Counted from the stretch's first letter, positions 26,539 to 36,144 are shown. The stretch is DNA of 64,000 nucleotides from Microbulbifer sp. SAOS-129_SWC (GCF_039696035.1 NZ_CP155567.1:496001-560000), one strand, 5' to 3'. A program made the numbers and translations. Notes: generated from the letters alone by a model not told the origin.

Positions 26539-27297
26539 TCAGTACTTGAGCGCCAGATGTTTCGGATCCGGGTGGCGCACTTGATCCGCCAGCGGATGAT
26601 GGATCTTCTTAAGTTCGCGCAAAGCCAGCTGCGCCACTTCCCGCGCGCCGAGGTGATTGAAATGGGTGTCGTCGCGCACGCCCACCGGGTAATTGGGATG
26701 TTCACCGGGCGGGATATGGTTAAACCGCAGTGCCGACTCCCGGTCGCCCAGCTGCTGGAAATAGGCGCGGGTGACTTCGTCCATATCGATCAGCGTCACC
26801 TTCTCCTGCTTGGCCACTTCGCGCACCAGCGGCGTGTACGGGTGAGTGTGCTCGATCTTGCCATCGTTATCGAAGTAGCGCCGCGTAACCGGTGTCATCA
26901 GCAGCGGGTGCGCGCCGTGGGCGCGGGTCTCACGCACGAAGCGCACCAGGTTGGCCTGGTACTGCTCCGGTGTTGTATAGCGGTCGACCTTTTTTTTCAC
27001 TTCGTCGTTATGGCCGAACTGGATGATTACATAGTCGCCCGGCTGCAGCGCATCGACGATGCTCTGCCAGCGTCCCTCCTCGATAAAGGTGCGGGTGCTG
27101 CGGCCATTTTTCGCGCGGTTATCCACCGTGACAGAATCATCGAAAAAAACCTGGAAGGGCACCCCCCAGCCGGTTTCCGGATAGTCCTTGACGTCCTTGA
27201 TCGCCATGGTGGAGTCGCCGGCCATATACACGGTCTCGGCCTGGGCCAGGGCGGGCAGAACCGCCGCCAGGGATAGCGCACAGAGCAGTTTTTTCAT
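26539..27297 (-). CDS. Rhamnogalacturonan acetylesterase (SGNH/CE12-like)
   Basis: A 252-residue secreted SGNH hydrolase (signal MKKLLCALSLAAVLPALAQA). Block I is YMAGDSTMA with the nucleophilic Ser near residue 28, block III is IIQFGHND near 92, and the Asp-His pair is in DDTHFNHLGA near 222. This is the pattern of rhamnogalacturonan acetylesterases, which remove acetyl groups from RG-I. The ATG at 27297 follows GAGGTAAGCAAG. It is the middle gene of a minus-strand series pectate lyase, acetylesterase, pectinesterase. Confidence 0.9.
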   Translation of the reverse strand: MKKLLCALSLAAVLPALAQAETVYMAGDSTMAIKDVKDYPETGWGVPFQVFFDDSVTVDNRAKNGRSTRTFIEEGRWQSIVDALQPGDYVIIQFGHNDEVKKKVDRYTTPEQYQANLVRFVRETRAHGAHPLLMTPVTRRYFDNDGKIEHTHPYTPLVREVAKQEKVTLIDMDEVTRAYFQQLGDRESALRFNHIPPGEHPNYPVGVRDDTHFNHLGAREVAQLALRELKKIHHPLADQVRHPDPKHLALKY

Positions 27298-27386
27298 CTT
27301 GCTTACCTCGTTGGTCTTGTATTGCGGGGCTGGCACCCCGCGAATTTTCCAGGCCGGGTTGCGGCCTGCGCCGGAACGGATTCGAT

Positions 27387-29006
27387 CTACTGGCAGGACA
27401 CCTTGCCCAGGTCGAGCACATAGTTTTCGTCATGCGCCAGCGGTGAGTTGAACGGCAGCTCGCCCCCCTTGCCGGCGGTTGCACTGATATAGTCCGCCAG
27501 TTTCTGCCCTGCCGGCAGTAGGTGCGCATCGATGGTGTCGCGGGAAGCCTGCGAGTAATCGATGGAGGGATCGTCGACCGTGCCCCAGGCATTGGTGATC
27601 TGGCGCGAGTCACTGTCGTCGATATTGCAGGCGTCGTCGGACAGCCATACGTAGGTGCCGTCCGCGCGGAAGTTGCTCTGGTTGTCGGCATCATCGGCGC
27701 TGTAGTTGTCCCGCGCCAGTTCCGCCTGCAGCGTATCCAGCGAGACACCGTGGCTCTTGTTGACCAGCAGCATGTTATTTTGCCACAGCAGCTGGGCACC
27801 GACGCGGGTGCTGAACACGTCCTTGCGGTAGTTCATGAACAGGTTGTCGAACATGTGCGAGCGGCCGCGGCGGATCAGCGGTACGCGGCGCGCGGTACTG
27901 GCGAACGCACTGTACTCGGTGTCACGGGTAATGAAGGCGTTGTGGTGCATGGTGGTGCGGATCTGGCTGTTGATCTCGCGGTCATCATTGGAGCCGTGCA
28001 GCGCACTGCGCAGCACATCCACCAGGCGGTTGAACGATATGGTGATGTCATAGGCGCCGCGTTTGACATCGAAAGCGGAATCGCCGGTAAAGTCGAAGGT
28101 GTTGTGGTGAATCCAGATATCGTGCGAGGCACCGGTGGAGCGGATCATATCCGGATCCAGTGCGTGATCCTCCACGTGGCCGACGCCGCGGAAGTCGAGG
28201 TCGGTCAGCACCACGCCTGTGGCGGCCTGGCTGTCAGTGCCGACAGAGAAACCGTTGAAGCGAAAATAGGCCTTGCTCTGGCGGCCGTCGATAGTCGTGT
28301 GGGAGCCGACCACGGCATTGCGAATCGGCAGGCTGCCGTCGTTGAGGCGGTTGTTGAAGAACTCCTGGCGGCAGTCCTCGCCGGCCGCGATACCGTTGTC
28401 GGCGCACCACTGCTGGTAATCGATACACTGCGCCTCGGTGCCGCCGATGGCGCCCTGGACAGAGCTTTCACCACAGTAATTGCGGTACATGGCCACTTCG
28501 GTTTCGTCGGCAAAGTCGAATTTATCGAACACGATCCAGTTGTACCCGTCGCCGCCGATGGCATCGAGCAGTTGTTTTTCCACCGAGCGTCCCTGGCTGT
28601 CGTTTTCCTGCTTGACGATCACGGTGAGCTGGCTGTTGCCGACGGGGTTGTAACCGCCGACGGCATTTTCGCCGTAGCCGACGGCGCGGCCGAGGGAGTT
28701 CGACAGGCACTCGACGATTTTCTGGTCCGTATCCAGCGCGGCGGAGTCGCGCCAATTGACGTTGGGATCGGTGGCCAGCGTGCGGCAGGCATCGCTGATG
28801 GCGACCGGGCCCCCGGACGAACTGGAGCTGCTGCTGGATGATGAACTCGAAGAGCTGGAAGAACTCGACGAGCTGGAGGACGAAGAGCTGGCGGTGTCGC
28901 CGTTGGCCGGCGGCATGGTATCCCCGCCGCCGGAACCACCGCCGCAACCGGCGAGCGCCAGTGTCGCGGTGGCAGCGACTAACAGGATGTGGAATTGACG
29001 TTGCAT
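27387..29006 (-). CDS. PL1 pectate lyase lipoprotein with poly-serine linker
   Basis: A 539-residue lipoprotein (signal ending LALAGC, Cys near residue 19) with a Gly-rich then poly-Ser linker (about residues 38-64) and a beta-helix lyase domain. PL1 signatures include GYNWIVFDKFDFADETEVAMYRN, STGASHDIWIHHNTFDFTGDSAFDVKRGAYDITISFNRLVDV, and the Arg-containing RRVPLIRRGRSHMFDN. The lyase domain is a close paralogue of the C-terminal half of the double lyase at 39596. It cleaves de-esterified pectin by beta-elimination, giving unsaturated ends for GH105 and KduI. ATG 29006 is chosen because it begins a proper lipoprotein signal. Confidence 0.9.
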   Translation of the reverse strand: MQRQFHILLVAATATLALAGCGGGSGGGDTMPPANGDTASSSSSSSSSSSSSSSSSSSSSSSSSGGPVAISDACRTLATDPNVNWRDSAALDTDQKIVECLSNSLGRAVGYGENAVGGYNPVGNSQLTVIVKQENDSQGRSVEKQLLDAIGGDGYNWIVFDKFDFADETEVAMYRNYCGESSVQGAIGGTEAQCIDYQQWCADNGIAAGEDCRQEFFNNRLNDGSLPIRNAVVGSHTTIDGRQSKAYFRFNGFSVGTDSQAATGVVLTDLDFRGVGHVEDHALDPDMIRSTGASHDIWIHHNTFDFTGDSAFDVKRGAYDITISFNRLVDVLRSALHGSNDDREINSQIRTTMHHNAFITRDTEYSAFASTARRVPLIRRGRSHMFDNLFMNYRKDVFSTRVGAQLLWQNNMLLVNKSHGVSLDTLQAELARDNYSADDADNQSNFRADGTYVWLSDDACNIDDSDSRQITNAWGTVDDPSIDYSQASRDTIDAHLLPAGQKLADYISATAGKGGELPFNSPLAHDENYVLDLGKVSCQ

Positions 29007-29074
29007 ACGGAAAATCCTCGGGTACAGCGGTGGTTCAAAACCGCCGGCAGCGGAATATTGCGGCAATAAATACG

Positions 29075-29101
29075 GTAAAAAAGGCCCCGCAGAGCGGGGC
29101 A
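29075..29101 (-). terminator. Rho-independent terminator after TonB receptor
   Basis: On the minus strand GCCCCGC-TCT-GCGGGGC is followed by CTTTTTTACC, 50 bases after the stop of the TonB receptor at 29152. Confidence 0.88.
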
Positions 29102-29151
29102 CCAAGCAAGGGCATGATGATGCGCATGGGAGAGATCAATCTTGCCGGAGA

Positions 29152-32100
29152 TCAGAAGTCCATCGTCAGGCCCAGCTGCAGCCCGCGGCCATACTGCTCC
29201 ACGTCAAACAGCATGCGGCCACCGGAATACTGGTTGCCTTTGAAGTAGTACTGCTCGACGCTGTCGGTGATGTTGACCACATCCAGGTAGGCACGCATGC
29301 CATCCATGACGCGGTAGGTGGCCTTGACGTCGTAAGTGAGCGAGTCGTCCTTATACATATCAGCCCAGTCCTTGCACTCGGTGGGGAGTCCCGACTGGGC
29401 ATCGACGGCCATGTCTGTGTAAGTACAGCTGCCGATACGCTTGAGGATGTCGCCGGTGTAATTGGCGATAAAGCGCAGGGAGAAATCGTCGTTTTCCCAG
29501 CCGAGCGTCAGGTTGGCGGCGATGTCGGCCTGTTCCGGCAGGCGGATGCTGCCCGCGCGCACGGTATCCCCCACCTGGCCGTCGCTGTGCTGCAGCGTCA
29601 GGTTGGACTGGATAAAGATATTGTCCAGCCAGCGGCCGATCGGGTGATCTTCCCAGCGGCCATCGAAGTACTGGCTGTAGCTCAGCTCGGTGCCGTACAC
29701 CATGGCGCGGTCACCGTTCAGGTAGGTGTTGGCGTTGGTGATGGTGAGATCGCCGGGGATATTGAACAGGGTCACCTGGTCCACCGGCAGGCGGAACGGC
29801 AGCTGCGCGATGTTCATATCGACACCGGTGGCGTTGACGATGAAGTCCTTGATGTCTTTGTAGAACAGCGCCGCCTCGAGGAAAGTGTCCTCGCCGTAGA
29901 AACTCAGTGACAGGTCCAGGTTGGTGGCACGCATCGGGTCGAGGTTGGGATTGCCGATACGCACCGAGTTGTCCGGCGCCATGCTGAAGTACTTGGCCTG
30001 ATACGCCAGGTCGCCGCGCTCGGAGCCGATATCCGCCGGGTCCTCGTTACACTCGCCGTTGAATTCAGAGTTGGGATCGTCGTTGCAGAAGATCACCCGA
30101 TCTTTTACCTCGAAGAAGGCGCGGCTCTTGCCGAAGTCCGGACGGCTGAAGCTGGTCCACAGGGCGGCGCGCGCCAGCAGCCTGTCGCTGAGTTCCTGGC
30201 GGTAGTGCAACGCCGGCAGGAAAGTGGCGTAGCTGTTTTCGACATTGTCCAGTGGCAGGGCAATATCGAGAGACTGCAGGCCGTCGCCATCCTCGTTGCG
30301 GTCGTTGCGCATGGCCATATAGCCGGTGGACTCGAAGCGGGTGCGTTCATAGCGGGCCCCGGCAATCAGCGTGGCGTCGTCGCGCACCTGCAGTTCCGCC
30401 ATCAGGTAGGCGGCGGACGTGTCTTCGCTCAGGTCGTAGTCGAGTTTGGTGGAATCCACCTCGCGCTCGGCCTGGTCGTATTCATCGCCGATCGTACGGG
30501 TGGCGGCGAGCAGCCGCTCCGCCTCGCTGCGGGTGATGAAAGCGTGGTCGAAGTTGGGGTTTTCGGGAATATAGGTGGCGAAATCCCCCAGCGTGGAGCT
30601 GGCCAGATCCTCACACACGGCGTCGTCGTTACAGCCGGCATCGGCCTTGTCGTCGGGGACGATACTCGCGCGGTTCTTGTCGTTGCTGCGATCGCGCTGC
30701 TGCGCCTTGACGCCGGCCTTGATGTAATTGATCAGGCCGCCGTTGTCCCAGTCCTTGCGCAGATTGAACGAGAACTGATCCACCGCGTCTTGGCGCAGGG
30801 TATCTTCGAGGAACAGGTTGTCGTAGCGCATGTTCGCCTGCGACACTTCGCCAAACTGGTAGCCGGCGCCGTCCTGGCCGCCGGTACCGGAAACGCTCTT
30901 GCCGCTCACCTGCTCGAGCCAGTCGCGATCGACGATCTGGCCGTTGATGTAGCCATCGCCGAAGCGGCCGATGGCGCCGAGTTCACGCACGCGGAACTGC
31001 ACCCGGCGACCGTCCGGCTTCTTGTTTTCGCTGCGCGAGGACACCAGTTCGTAATCCGCCTCCCAGCCGTCGCCGAAGCGGTTCTCGCCGCCGAGCGCGA
31101 TGGTGTTGGTGGCGACTTCCGATTCCTGGATAAAGAACTGGTGCTGCAGGTCGACACTGCCGCCGCCGAACACATTGTGCGCCGGGTCCAGGTACGCCAC
31201 ATTGTCGGAGTCGCTGAAGTTGTAGCGGTAGTATTCGCGCAGCGCGATGTCCTCGTCCGAATAGCTGTTGTGGTCGATCTTCAGGTGGTAGCGGCTGTTG
31301 TCGCTGGGCTGGTATTCGATGTTGAGTAGCGCCGCCTTGCGCTCGCGCTCGGCGTTTTCCTGGCGTGTCTCGAATTCCCAAGGCACCAGCATGGTGGTAT
31401 CGCCGACCGTCACGTAAGTCGGCAGCGTGGAGGAGTGGTGCCGGGTCTCGTAACCCTGGGTGGTGCGTTTTTCCCATGAGGCGGTGTAGGCGATGCCGAG
31501 GGTGTCGCCCAGCAACAGGTTGGTGCCCTGCAGGGTCAGCTTGGGCGAGTTTTCCCCGGCCTGGTCCTGATAGTAGTTCTGCGCGCGGATCTTGAAGGTA
31601 TTCTTGCCGCGATCCAGTGCCGACAGGGTTTTCACATTGATGCTGCCGCCGATGGCATCCAGGTCCATGTCCGGTGTCAGCGACTTGTTGACCACGATCG
31701 ACTGCAAGACATCGGACGGCAGGCTGTCCAGTGAGAAGGCGCGGTCTTCGAGGGTTTCATCGGTGCCGCCGCCGGCATTGGCCATGGTGCCGCCATCCAT
31801 ATGGACGCTGACCATGCCCGGGCCGAGACCGCGCAGCGACACGAACTTTCCCTCGCCCTCGCTCTTCTGCAGGGTGATGCCGGGCATGCGCTGCAGCAGT
31901 TCGGCGGCGTTCTGGTCGGAGAAGTTACCGGCGTCATCCTGGGTGACGATGGAACTGAAGTTATCCTTGTTGCGTTCGGCCGCGCGGGCATTGATATCGG
32001 CGCCGCGCACGCCCTCTACGTAGACTTCCTCGAGCGAGGCGTCATTGTTTTTACTCTGTGCCTTCTTGTCTGCTTGCTGGTCCGCCTGCTGGGCCAGCGC

Positions 32101-32157
32101 GGCACTGCTGACCAGGGCGATGGCCAGCGGCAGTATCTGTTTGCTGAAATTTTTCAT
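29152..32157 (-). CDS. TonB-dependent receptor
   Basis: A receptor of about 1001 residues. Signal MKNFSKQILPLAIALVSSAALA, then a Gln/Lys-rich periplasmic stretch, a plug with EEVYVEGVRGADINARA, QNAAELLQRMPGITLQKSEGEGKFVSLRGLGPGM, and a long barrel ending in GLTMDF. It differs from the two other receptors in its longer N-terminus and in plug details (GTDETLEDRAFSLDSLPSDVLQSIVVNKSLTPDMD). ATG 32157 is used: GGGAGCAATGTG lies before it, and position 32160 is a GTG in the same frame. It follows the 852-residue lipoprotein in one transcript, a pairing like a receptor plus surface binding protein. Confidence 0.92.
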   Translation of the reverse strand: MKNFSKQILPLAIALVSSAALAQQADQQADKKAQSKNNDASLEEVYVEGVRGADINARAAERNKDNFSSIVTQDDAGNFSDQNAAELLQRMPGITLQKSEGEGKFVSLRGLGPGMVSVHMDGGTMANAGGGTDETLEDRAFSLDSLPSDVLQSIVVNKSLTPDMDLDAIGGSINVKTLSALDRGKNTFKIRAQNYYQDQAGENSPKLTLQGTNLLLGDTLGIAYTASWEKRTTQGYETRHHSSTLPTYVTVGDTTMLVPWEFETRQENAERERKAALLNIEYQPSDNSRYHLKIDHNSYSDEDIALREYYRYNFSDSDNVAYLDPAHNVFGGGSVDLQHQFFIQESEVATNTIALGGENRFGDGWEADYELVSSRSENKKPDGRRVQFRVRELGAIGRFGDGYINGQIVDRDWLEQVSGKSVSGTGGQDGAGYQFGEVSQANMRYDNLFLEDTLRQDAVDQFSFNLRKDWDNGGLINYIKAGVKAQQRDRSNDKNRASIVPDDKADAGCNDDAVCEDLASSTLGDFATYIPENPNFDHAFITRSEAERLLAATRTIGDEYDQAEREVDSTKLDYDLSEDTSAAYLMAELQVRDDATLIAGARYERTRFESTGYMAMRNDRNEDGDGLQSLDIALPLDNVENSYATFLPALHYRQELSDRLLARAALWTSFSRPDFGKSRAFFEVKDRVIFCNDDPNSEFNGECNEDPADIGSERGDLAYQAKYFSMAPDNSVRIGNPNLDPMRATNLDLSLSFYGEDTFLEAALFYKDIKDFIVNATGVDMNIAQLPFRLPVDQVTLFNIPGDLTITNANTYLNGDRAMVYGTELSYSQYFDGRWEDHPIGRWLDNIFIQSNLTLQHSDGQVGDTVRAGSIRLPEQADIAANLTLGWENDDFSLRFIANYTGDILKRIGSCTYTDMAVDAQSGLPTECKDWADMYKDDSLTYDVKATYRVMDGMRAYLDVVNITDSVEQYYFKGNQYSGGRMLFDVEQYGRGLQLGLTMDF

Positions 32158-32216
32158 CACATTGCTCCCATCTTTTTTTTCTTGTGCGCGGCCGCTCGGC
32201 GGCCGCGCTGGTCCCT

Positions 32217-34775
32217 TTACTGGTATTCAATTACCAGGTTGTCGATGGTGATTGGTGTTTCCACACCGCTGTCGCAGCGGAACTGGATAAACGAGGTCGC
32301 GCTGCCCACATGGTTATTTGGGTCGCTGTCGATAGTGACCGTGCCGGTGGGCCGGTCGCCGTCCGCCAGGGTGAGCACGGTTTTCTCGAAGATTTTCGAG
32401 TCGCCGCCGTGGATCGATTTGCTCGAACTGGAGGTGTTGTTATCCACGTACACCTGGCACTTGCCGGAACCATCGTCGGCGTTGTCGTTACTGACCACGT
32501 CGAAGCTGATACGGTACGGCTGGCTCAGGTCGAGATCGCCGCGGGTGTAGGTGTCGGTATCGGCGGTATCGGTGCCGGGGGCGGTGTCACCGAGCGAGAA
32601 GCGCGCGTTGTTGTAGCTGAGCTGACCGCCGCTGAAGGCGATGCGCGAGCTGCCGCTGGTGACGTTGTAGAAAGGCGCCGCGGCATCGCTGGACAGGGCC
32701 TTGTAGTCGGCAGTAAAGAAGTTGCTGGCAGAGCCGTCGCCATCGGTGGCCGCGTCGAAGTTCTCTTCGAGCACGGCGGTACTCGCCGGTGACTGCTGGT
32801 CTGCGCCGGCATAGCTGCCGAGCTCACCGAGACCGTCGGGCAGCTGGCCGACAAGATCGGCGGGCGCGAGCGCTGCGGTGCTGGCGTCGTCGGTCCAGAT
32901 CAGCCAGTCCACGTCTGCCTTGAAGGCGCTGCTGCTGCCCTCGCCGATACGCAGGCGCGGCGAGCTGCTGCCACCGTCGCGGCCGGTACCGCTGATCTCG
33001 CTGACGCTGGTGTCGCTGCTGAACAGGCCGGAGATATTCTCGCCGTCGCGGTAGATACGCGCGGTGATATCGGCGGCGCCGTTGAGCGTGAAGGCAACCT
33101 GGTAGATGTGGTAACCGTCGAGCATATCCACAGCTGCTTCAGCAGTGCTGGAGCCGTCGGTGAATTTCTCCAGCTGCACTTTACCGGAGTCCGGGCGCAG
33201 AATGGTCTTCACCCGGCGGCCGTCGTCTTCACCGAATGACAGCTCAACCTCGAAGCCGCGGAAGTCGCTGCTGGGGGTATTGATGCGGCCGATCCAGGTG
33301 AAGTAGCGCGGGTAGCCGGCGCTGGAGTCGGTCATCACGCCGCCGAGATCCGCATTGGGTTTGGCGCCTGCGTCGGCGCTGGTGTCGAGGGTGGTGGTGC
33401 CGTCGTCGTTAGCGGTGTAGTAAACCTCGTCGCCGTCAGACAGGCTGAAGGCGGTGGGTTCACTGCCGTTGACCACCACGGCGCCGGCTGCGTTCGGTGC
33501 CAGGCAGCCGTCCCACACATCCCACGGAATGCTGGTGTTGACGTTGGCGGTGGGCGAGCAGCCGGCCGGTGCTTCCGGCGCGGCGGATGCGGACGGGCTC
33601 CAGTCGCCGGGGCCGGCGGCATTGACGCCGCGTAGGAACACGTAATAGGTAGTGCCGTTTTCCAGGCCGTCGATCAGCGTACTGGTGCTGTCCAGGCCAT
33701 CGATCACGGTGGCGCCGTCGCTGCTGTCACTGGTGCTGTAGGCCAGGTCGTAGCTGTTGGCCTTGGCCAGGCCATCCCAGCTGACGGCGATGGCAGCGTC
33801 GCGTGCGGTGAGACTCGGCGCGGCTGCCGGGGCATCCGGCGGCGCGGCGTCGGTAAAGGTGTTACACGCCGGCAGGTCGGCCTGACCGTTGTCGCCGGCC
33901 GGCTCGATCAGCAGGTCGTCGAGAATCACCTGTACGCCGCCGGCGCTGGGCACGCGGAACTGCAGGAACGAGGTGGCGCTGCCAATCTGGTCGCCGCCGG
34001 TGTCATCGGGCACGTTGATCTCCACCCGCTCGCCCGGCACCAGCTTGTCGGTACTGGCGGCGAGAATGCGCGGATTGCTGTGAATGGAGGTACCGGTGGC
34101 GGTGCTGCTCTGGTTGCTGTCGACATAGACCTCGAGGGTGCCGCCGCTCCCGCGCACCGCCTTCACGCAGAAGGAGATACGGTAGGGCTGGCTCAGATCG
34201 AATTCGCCCCAGCTGCCGGTATCCAGGGTGGCATCGCCGGCGGTGGAATCGCGCTTGGGATCGGTGTTGTCGGCGCTCTTGGCGGTGGGGTTGGCCAGGT
34301 CGGAACGGGTCTGGCCGACAGTGACGCGGGCATTGCTGAGCAGCAGTGACGGATTGCCGTCGTCGCTGACGATGCCGATGCGCCCTTCGTTGTCCACGGT
34401 GATATTGGCCGGGTCCGGATTGTTGTCGTCGTCGAAGAAACAGCAGGAGGGATACCAGAGGGCCGGGTAGGGATCCGCGTAATCGGCGTTTTGCTGCGCG
34501 GTCATCAGCTCCTTGTACTGGGCGCTGAAGAAATAGATGGTGTCGGCCTGGTCGAAGGCGGTAAACAGGTTGTCGCCGAAATCTTCGTGAAACGGCAGCG
34601 GAGTATTGGCGATACCACTGGGTTCTTCCGCTGGCGGCTCTTCCTGCGCCGGCGGGTCCATGGCGATGACATCGCCTTCGTTATTGGCATCGGCGCCTCC
34701 GCCTCCGCCGCCGCTGCAGCCGCTCAGGCCGCCCAACAGGAATAGGGATACCGCTGCACTTTGCCATGGTTTCAT
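32217..34775 (-). CDS. Large non-catalytic lipoprotein with duplicated sugar-binding-like modules and FN3
   Basis: An 852-residue predicted lipoprotein (signal MKPWQSAAVSLFLLGGLSGC, Cys at 20, then poly-Gly). Four parts are visible: module A (about 50-290), a fibronectin-III domain (about 300-390; TARDAAIAVSWDGL, YYVFLRGVNAAGPGDWSP), a laminin-G-like beta-sandwich (about 395-640; RYFTWIGRINTPSSDFRGFEVEL) and module B (about 655-852). A and B share DLSQPYRISF and VGSATSFxQFR and end in a DDLLIEP/DNLVIEY strand, so they are a duplication. No catalytic motif of a lyase or hydrolase is seen. It is cotranscribed with the downstream TonB receptor, 59 bases away, and preceded by a FadR-like box. A surface pectin-binding protein working with that receptor is the best inference. 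Confidence 0.8.
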   Translation of the reverse strand: MKPWQSAAVSLFLLGGLSGCSGGGGGGADANNEGDVIAMDPPAQEEPPAEEPSGIANTPLPFHEDFGDNLFTAFDQADTIYFFSAQYKELMTAQQNADYADPYPALWYPSCCFFDDDNNPDPANITVDNEGRIGIVSDDGNPSLLLSNARVTVGQTRSDLANPTAKSADNTDPKRDSTAGDATLDTGSWGEFDLSQPYRISFCVKAVRGSGGTLEVYVDSNQSSTATGTSIHSNPRILAASTDKLVPGERVEINVPDDTGGDQIGSATSFLQFRVPSAGGVQVILDDLLIEPAGDNGQADLPACNTFTDAAPPDAPAAAPSLTARDAAIAVSWDGLAKANSYDLAYSTSDSSDGATVIDGLDSTSTLIDGLENGTTYYVFLRGVNAAGPGDWSPSASAAPEAPAGCSPTANVNTSIPWDVWDGCLAPNAAGAVVVNGSEPTAFSLSDGDEVYYTANDDGTTTLDTSADAGAKPNADLGGVMTDSSAGYPRYFTWIGRINTPSSDFRGFEVELSFGEDDGRRVKTILRPDSGKVQLEKFTDGSSTAEAAVDMLDGYHIYQVAFTLNGAADITARIYRDGENISGLFSSDTSVSEISGTGRDGGSSSPRLRIGEGSSSAFKADVDWLIWTDDASTAALAPADLVGQLPDGLGELGSYAGADQQSPASTAVLEENFDAATDGDGSASNFFTADYKALSSDAAAPFYNVTSGSSRIAFSGGQLSYNNARFSLGDTAPGTDTADTDTYTRGDLDLSQPYRISFDVVSNDNADDGSGKCQVYVDNNTSSSSKSIHGGDSKIFEKTVLTLADGDRPTGTVTIDSDPNNHVGSATSFIQFRCDSGVETPITIDNLVIEYQ

Positions 34776-34877
34776 GGTGCGCTCCTCTCTCTCGTTATCG
34801 CTTTTTATTTTTTTCGAGCTTCGAGTACCCAGAGGCTCGGTTTGTAAAACCGTATTGGATAGGCAGTGTAAATAAAT

Positions 34878-34888
34878 TGGTTTGACCA
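34878..34888. promoter_or_regulatory. FadR-type operator-like box TGGTTTGACCA
   Basis: An exact match to TNGTNNNACNA, 103 bp before the lipoprotein-TonB receptor operon and after the end of the hydrolase gene. Confidence 0.6.
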
Positions 34889-34953
34889 TGACAAGGGTTT
34901 TGTCGCTTTGGTCAAGCCTGAATGGTCGCCACTTGTGCGGCCTGGCGCGTTTT

Positions 34954-35910
34954 TCAGTGGTCGGTGCGCTTGCCGGGCGGTTGTGGCAGGCGTGCCAGGA
35001 ATTGCGCCAGCTGGCGCGTGACTCGGCTGAACCAGGGCTCGAACAGCCAGAAACTGTGTGGCGTGCCGGGATAGCGCTGGCGCGTGAAGGGCACGCCGAG
35101 GGCGTCGGCCCGGGTGCCGGCGGCGTCGATACCGGCGGAGAAACGCGGCCGGCCACTGGTCAGGCACAGGATTGGCGGCGCCGTGGCGTCGAGGTAGGTC
35201 AGTGGCGAGGCGGCGCGCCAGATCTGCGGTCGCGCCTCGAAGCGGCCACCGAGGAAGGCGCCGGCAGAGGTCACTGTGCGCGCCGGGTCGTTCTCGTAGC
35301 GCAGTGCCAGCGGCGTGGTGAAATCCCACAGGCCGTCGATATTGATGATCGCCGCCACCGGCGTACCGTGCGCATCCCGTTGGCGGTCGCCGGCCCACAG
35401 GCCCGCGAGTGCGGCCAGCTGGCCGCCGGCGGAGCTGCCGCCGATCGCGAGTCGCGCCGGATCCACGTTGAAAGTGCCGGCGTTGGCGCGCAGCCACGCC
35501 AGTGCCGCCAGCAGGTCGTGCACCGGCGCGGGGAAAGTCGCCGGCGGCGCCATCCGGTAGTCGGCCGTGGCCACCACGTAGCCGCGCGCCGCCAGCGCCT
35601 GTGCCAGTGGCGCCAGCAGCCGGCGGTCGCCGGAACGCCAGCCGCCGCCGTGCACCAGCAGCAGCCCGGTGCGCGCCGCGCCGCCCGCTGGCGGCGCGAA
35701 CACATCCAGCTTCAGTGCCTCGCCGTTAACCCGGCGGTAAATGCGGCCCGGCCACTGGCGCACGGGGCTGTGCAGCTGCAGGCGCACCGGCACTATGTCG
35801 GGGTAATCCGGCCGCAGTTTTTTGTAGGTGCTGTCGAGCGTGTAGTCGCCCGCCTGTGCCAGCGCGGCGCACAGCAGCGGCAGCGCCAGCAGCCAGTGGC
35901 GCGGTGTCAC
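34954..35910 (-). CDS. Secreted alpha/beta-hydrolase (carbohydrate esterase-like)
   Basis: A 318-residue exported hydrolase (signal MTPRHWLLALPLLCAALAQA). Oxyanion-hole motif VHGGGWRSGDRR near residue 90, nucleophile elbow GGSSAGGQLAAL (Ser near 158), and a likely Asp-His at FSAGIDAAGTRADALG and GTPHSFWLF near 295. The pattern is that of BD-FAE/hormone-sensitive-lipase-like esterases, often acetyl or feruloyl esterases in polysaccharide loci. It starts with GTG 35910, whose GTGA overlaps the stop of the 56-residue gene upstream. A role in removing acetyl or feruloyl groups from pectin is an inference from position. Confidence 0.82.
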   Translation of the reverse strand: MTPRHWLLALPLLCAALAQAGDYTLDSTYKKLRPDYPDIVPVRLQLHSPVRQWPGRIYRRVNGEALKLDVFAPPAGGAARTGLLLVHGGGWRSGDRRLLAPLAQALAARGYVVATADYRMAPPATFPAPVHDLLAALAWLRANAGTFNVDPARLAIGGSSAGGQLAALAGLWAGDRQRDAHGTPVAAIINIDGLWDFTTPLALRYENDPARTVTSAGAFLGGRFEARPQIWRAASPLTYLDATAPPILCLTSGRPRFSAGIDAAGTRADALGVPFTRQRYPGTPHSFWLFEPWFSRVTRQLAQFLARLPQPPGKRTDH

Positions 35911-36077
35911 GAGCGCACCCCGCGGGTCGCCGCGGTGCTGACCGGTGCCGCGAACGGGTGACTGCCTGCCGCCGCTGGGGTACGCGGGGACTGCCAGTTG
36001 TCACTGGCGGCGAGGGCGAGCAGGAACACCAGCCCGAGCAGCCAGGTTTTTTGCGTCAGTTTCTGTGTTGCGTTCAT
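35907..36077 (-). CDS. Small membrane protein, 56 residues
   Basis: A short protein with one hydrophobic helix (TWLLGLVFLLALAA, about residues 11-24) and a Pro/Ala-rich tail; it could be a membrane anchor or an uncleaved signal peptide. I do not recognise a family. Reality is supported by its overlap: the TGA stop lies inside the GTGA start of the hydrolase gene, so translation is probably coupled. It lies 67 bases after the pectinesterase stop on the same strand. Confidence 0.55.
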   Translation of the reverse strand: MNATQKLTQKTWLLGLVFLLALAASDNWQSPRTPAAAGSHPFAAPVSTAATRGVRS

Positions 36078-36144
36078 CGCATGGCTCCGCAGTGGATCTT
36101 GGATTGCCCCGCGCGGCGCTACTGCCGCGGGGGCGCTGCCGGCA

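Noticed and set aside
32161..32216. GCGGCCGC hairpin as terminator of the large lipoprotein/TonB receptor junction
   Set aside because: On the transcribed (minus) strand the hairpin is followed by an A-rich, not T-rich, stretch that leads into the receptor's ribosome-binding site, so read-through is expected.
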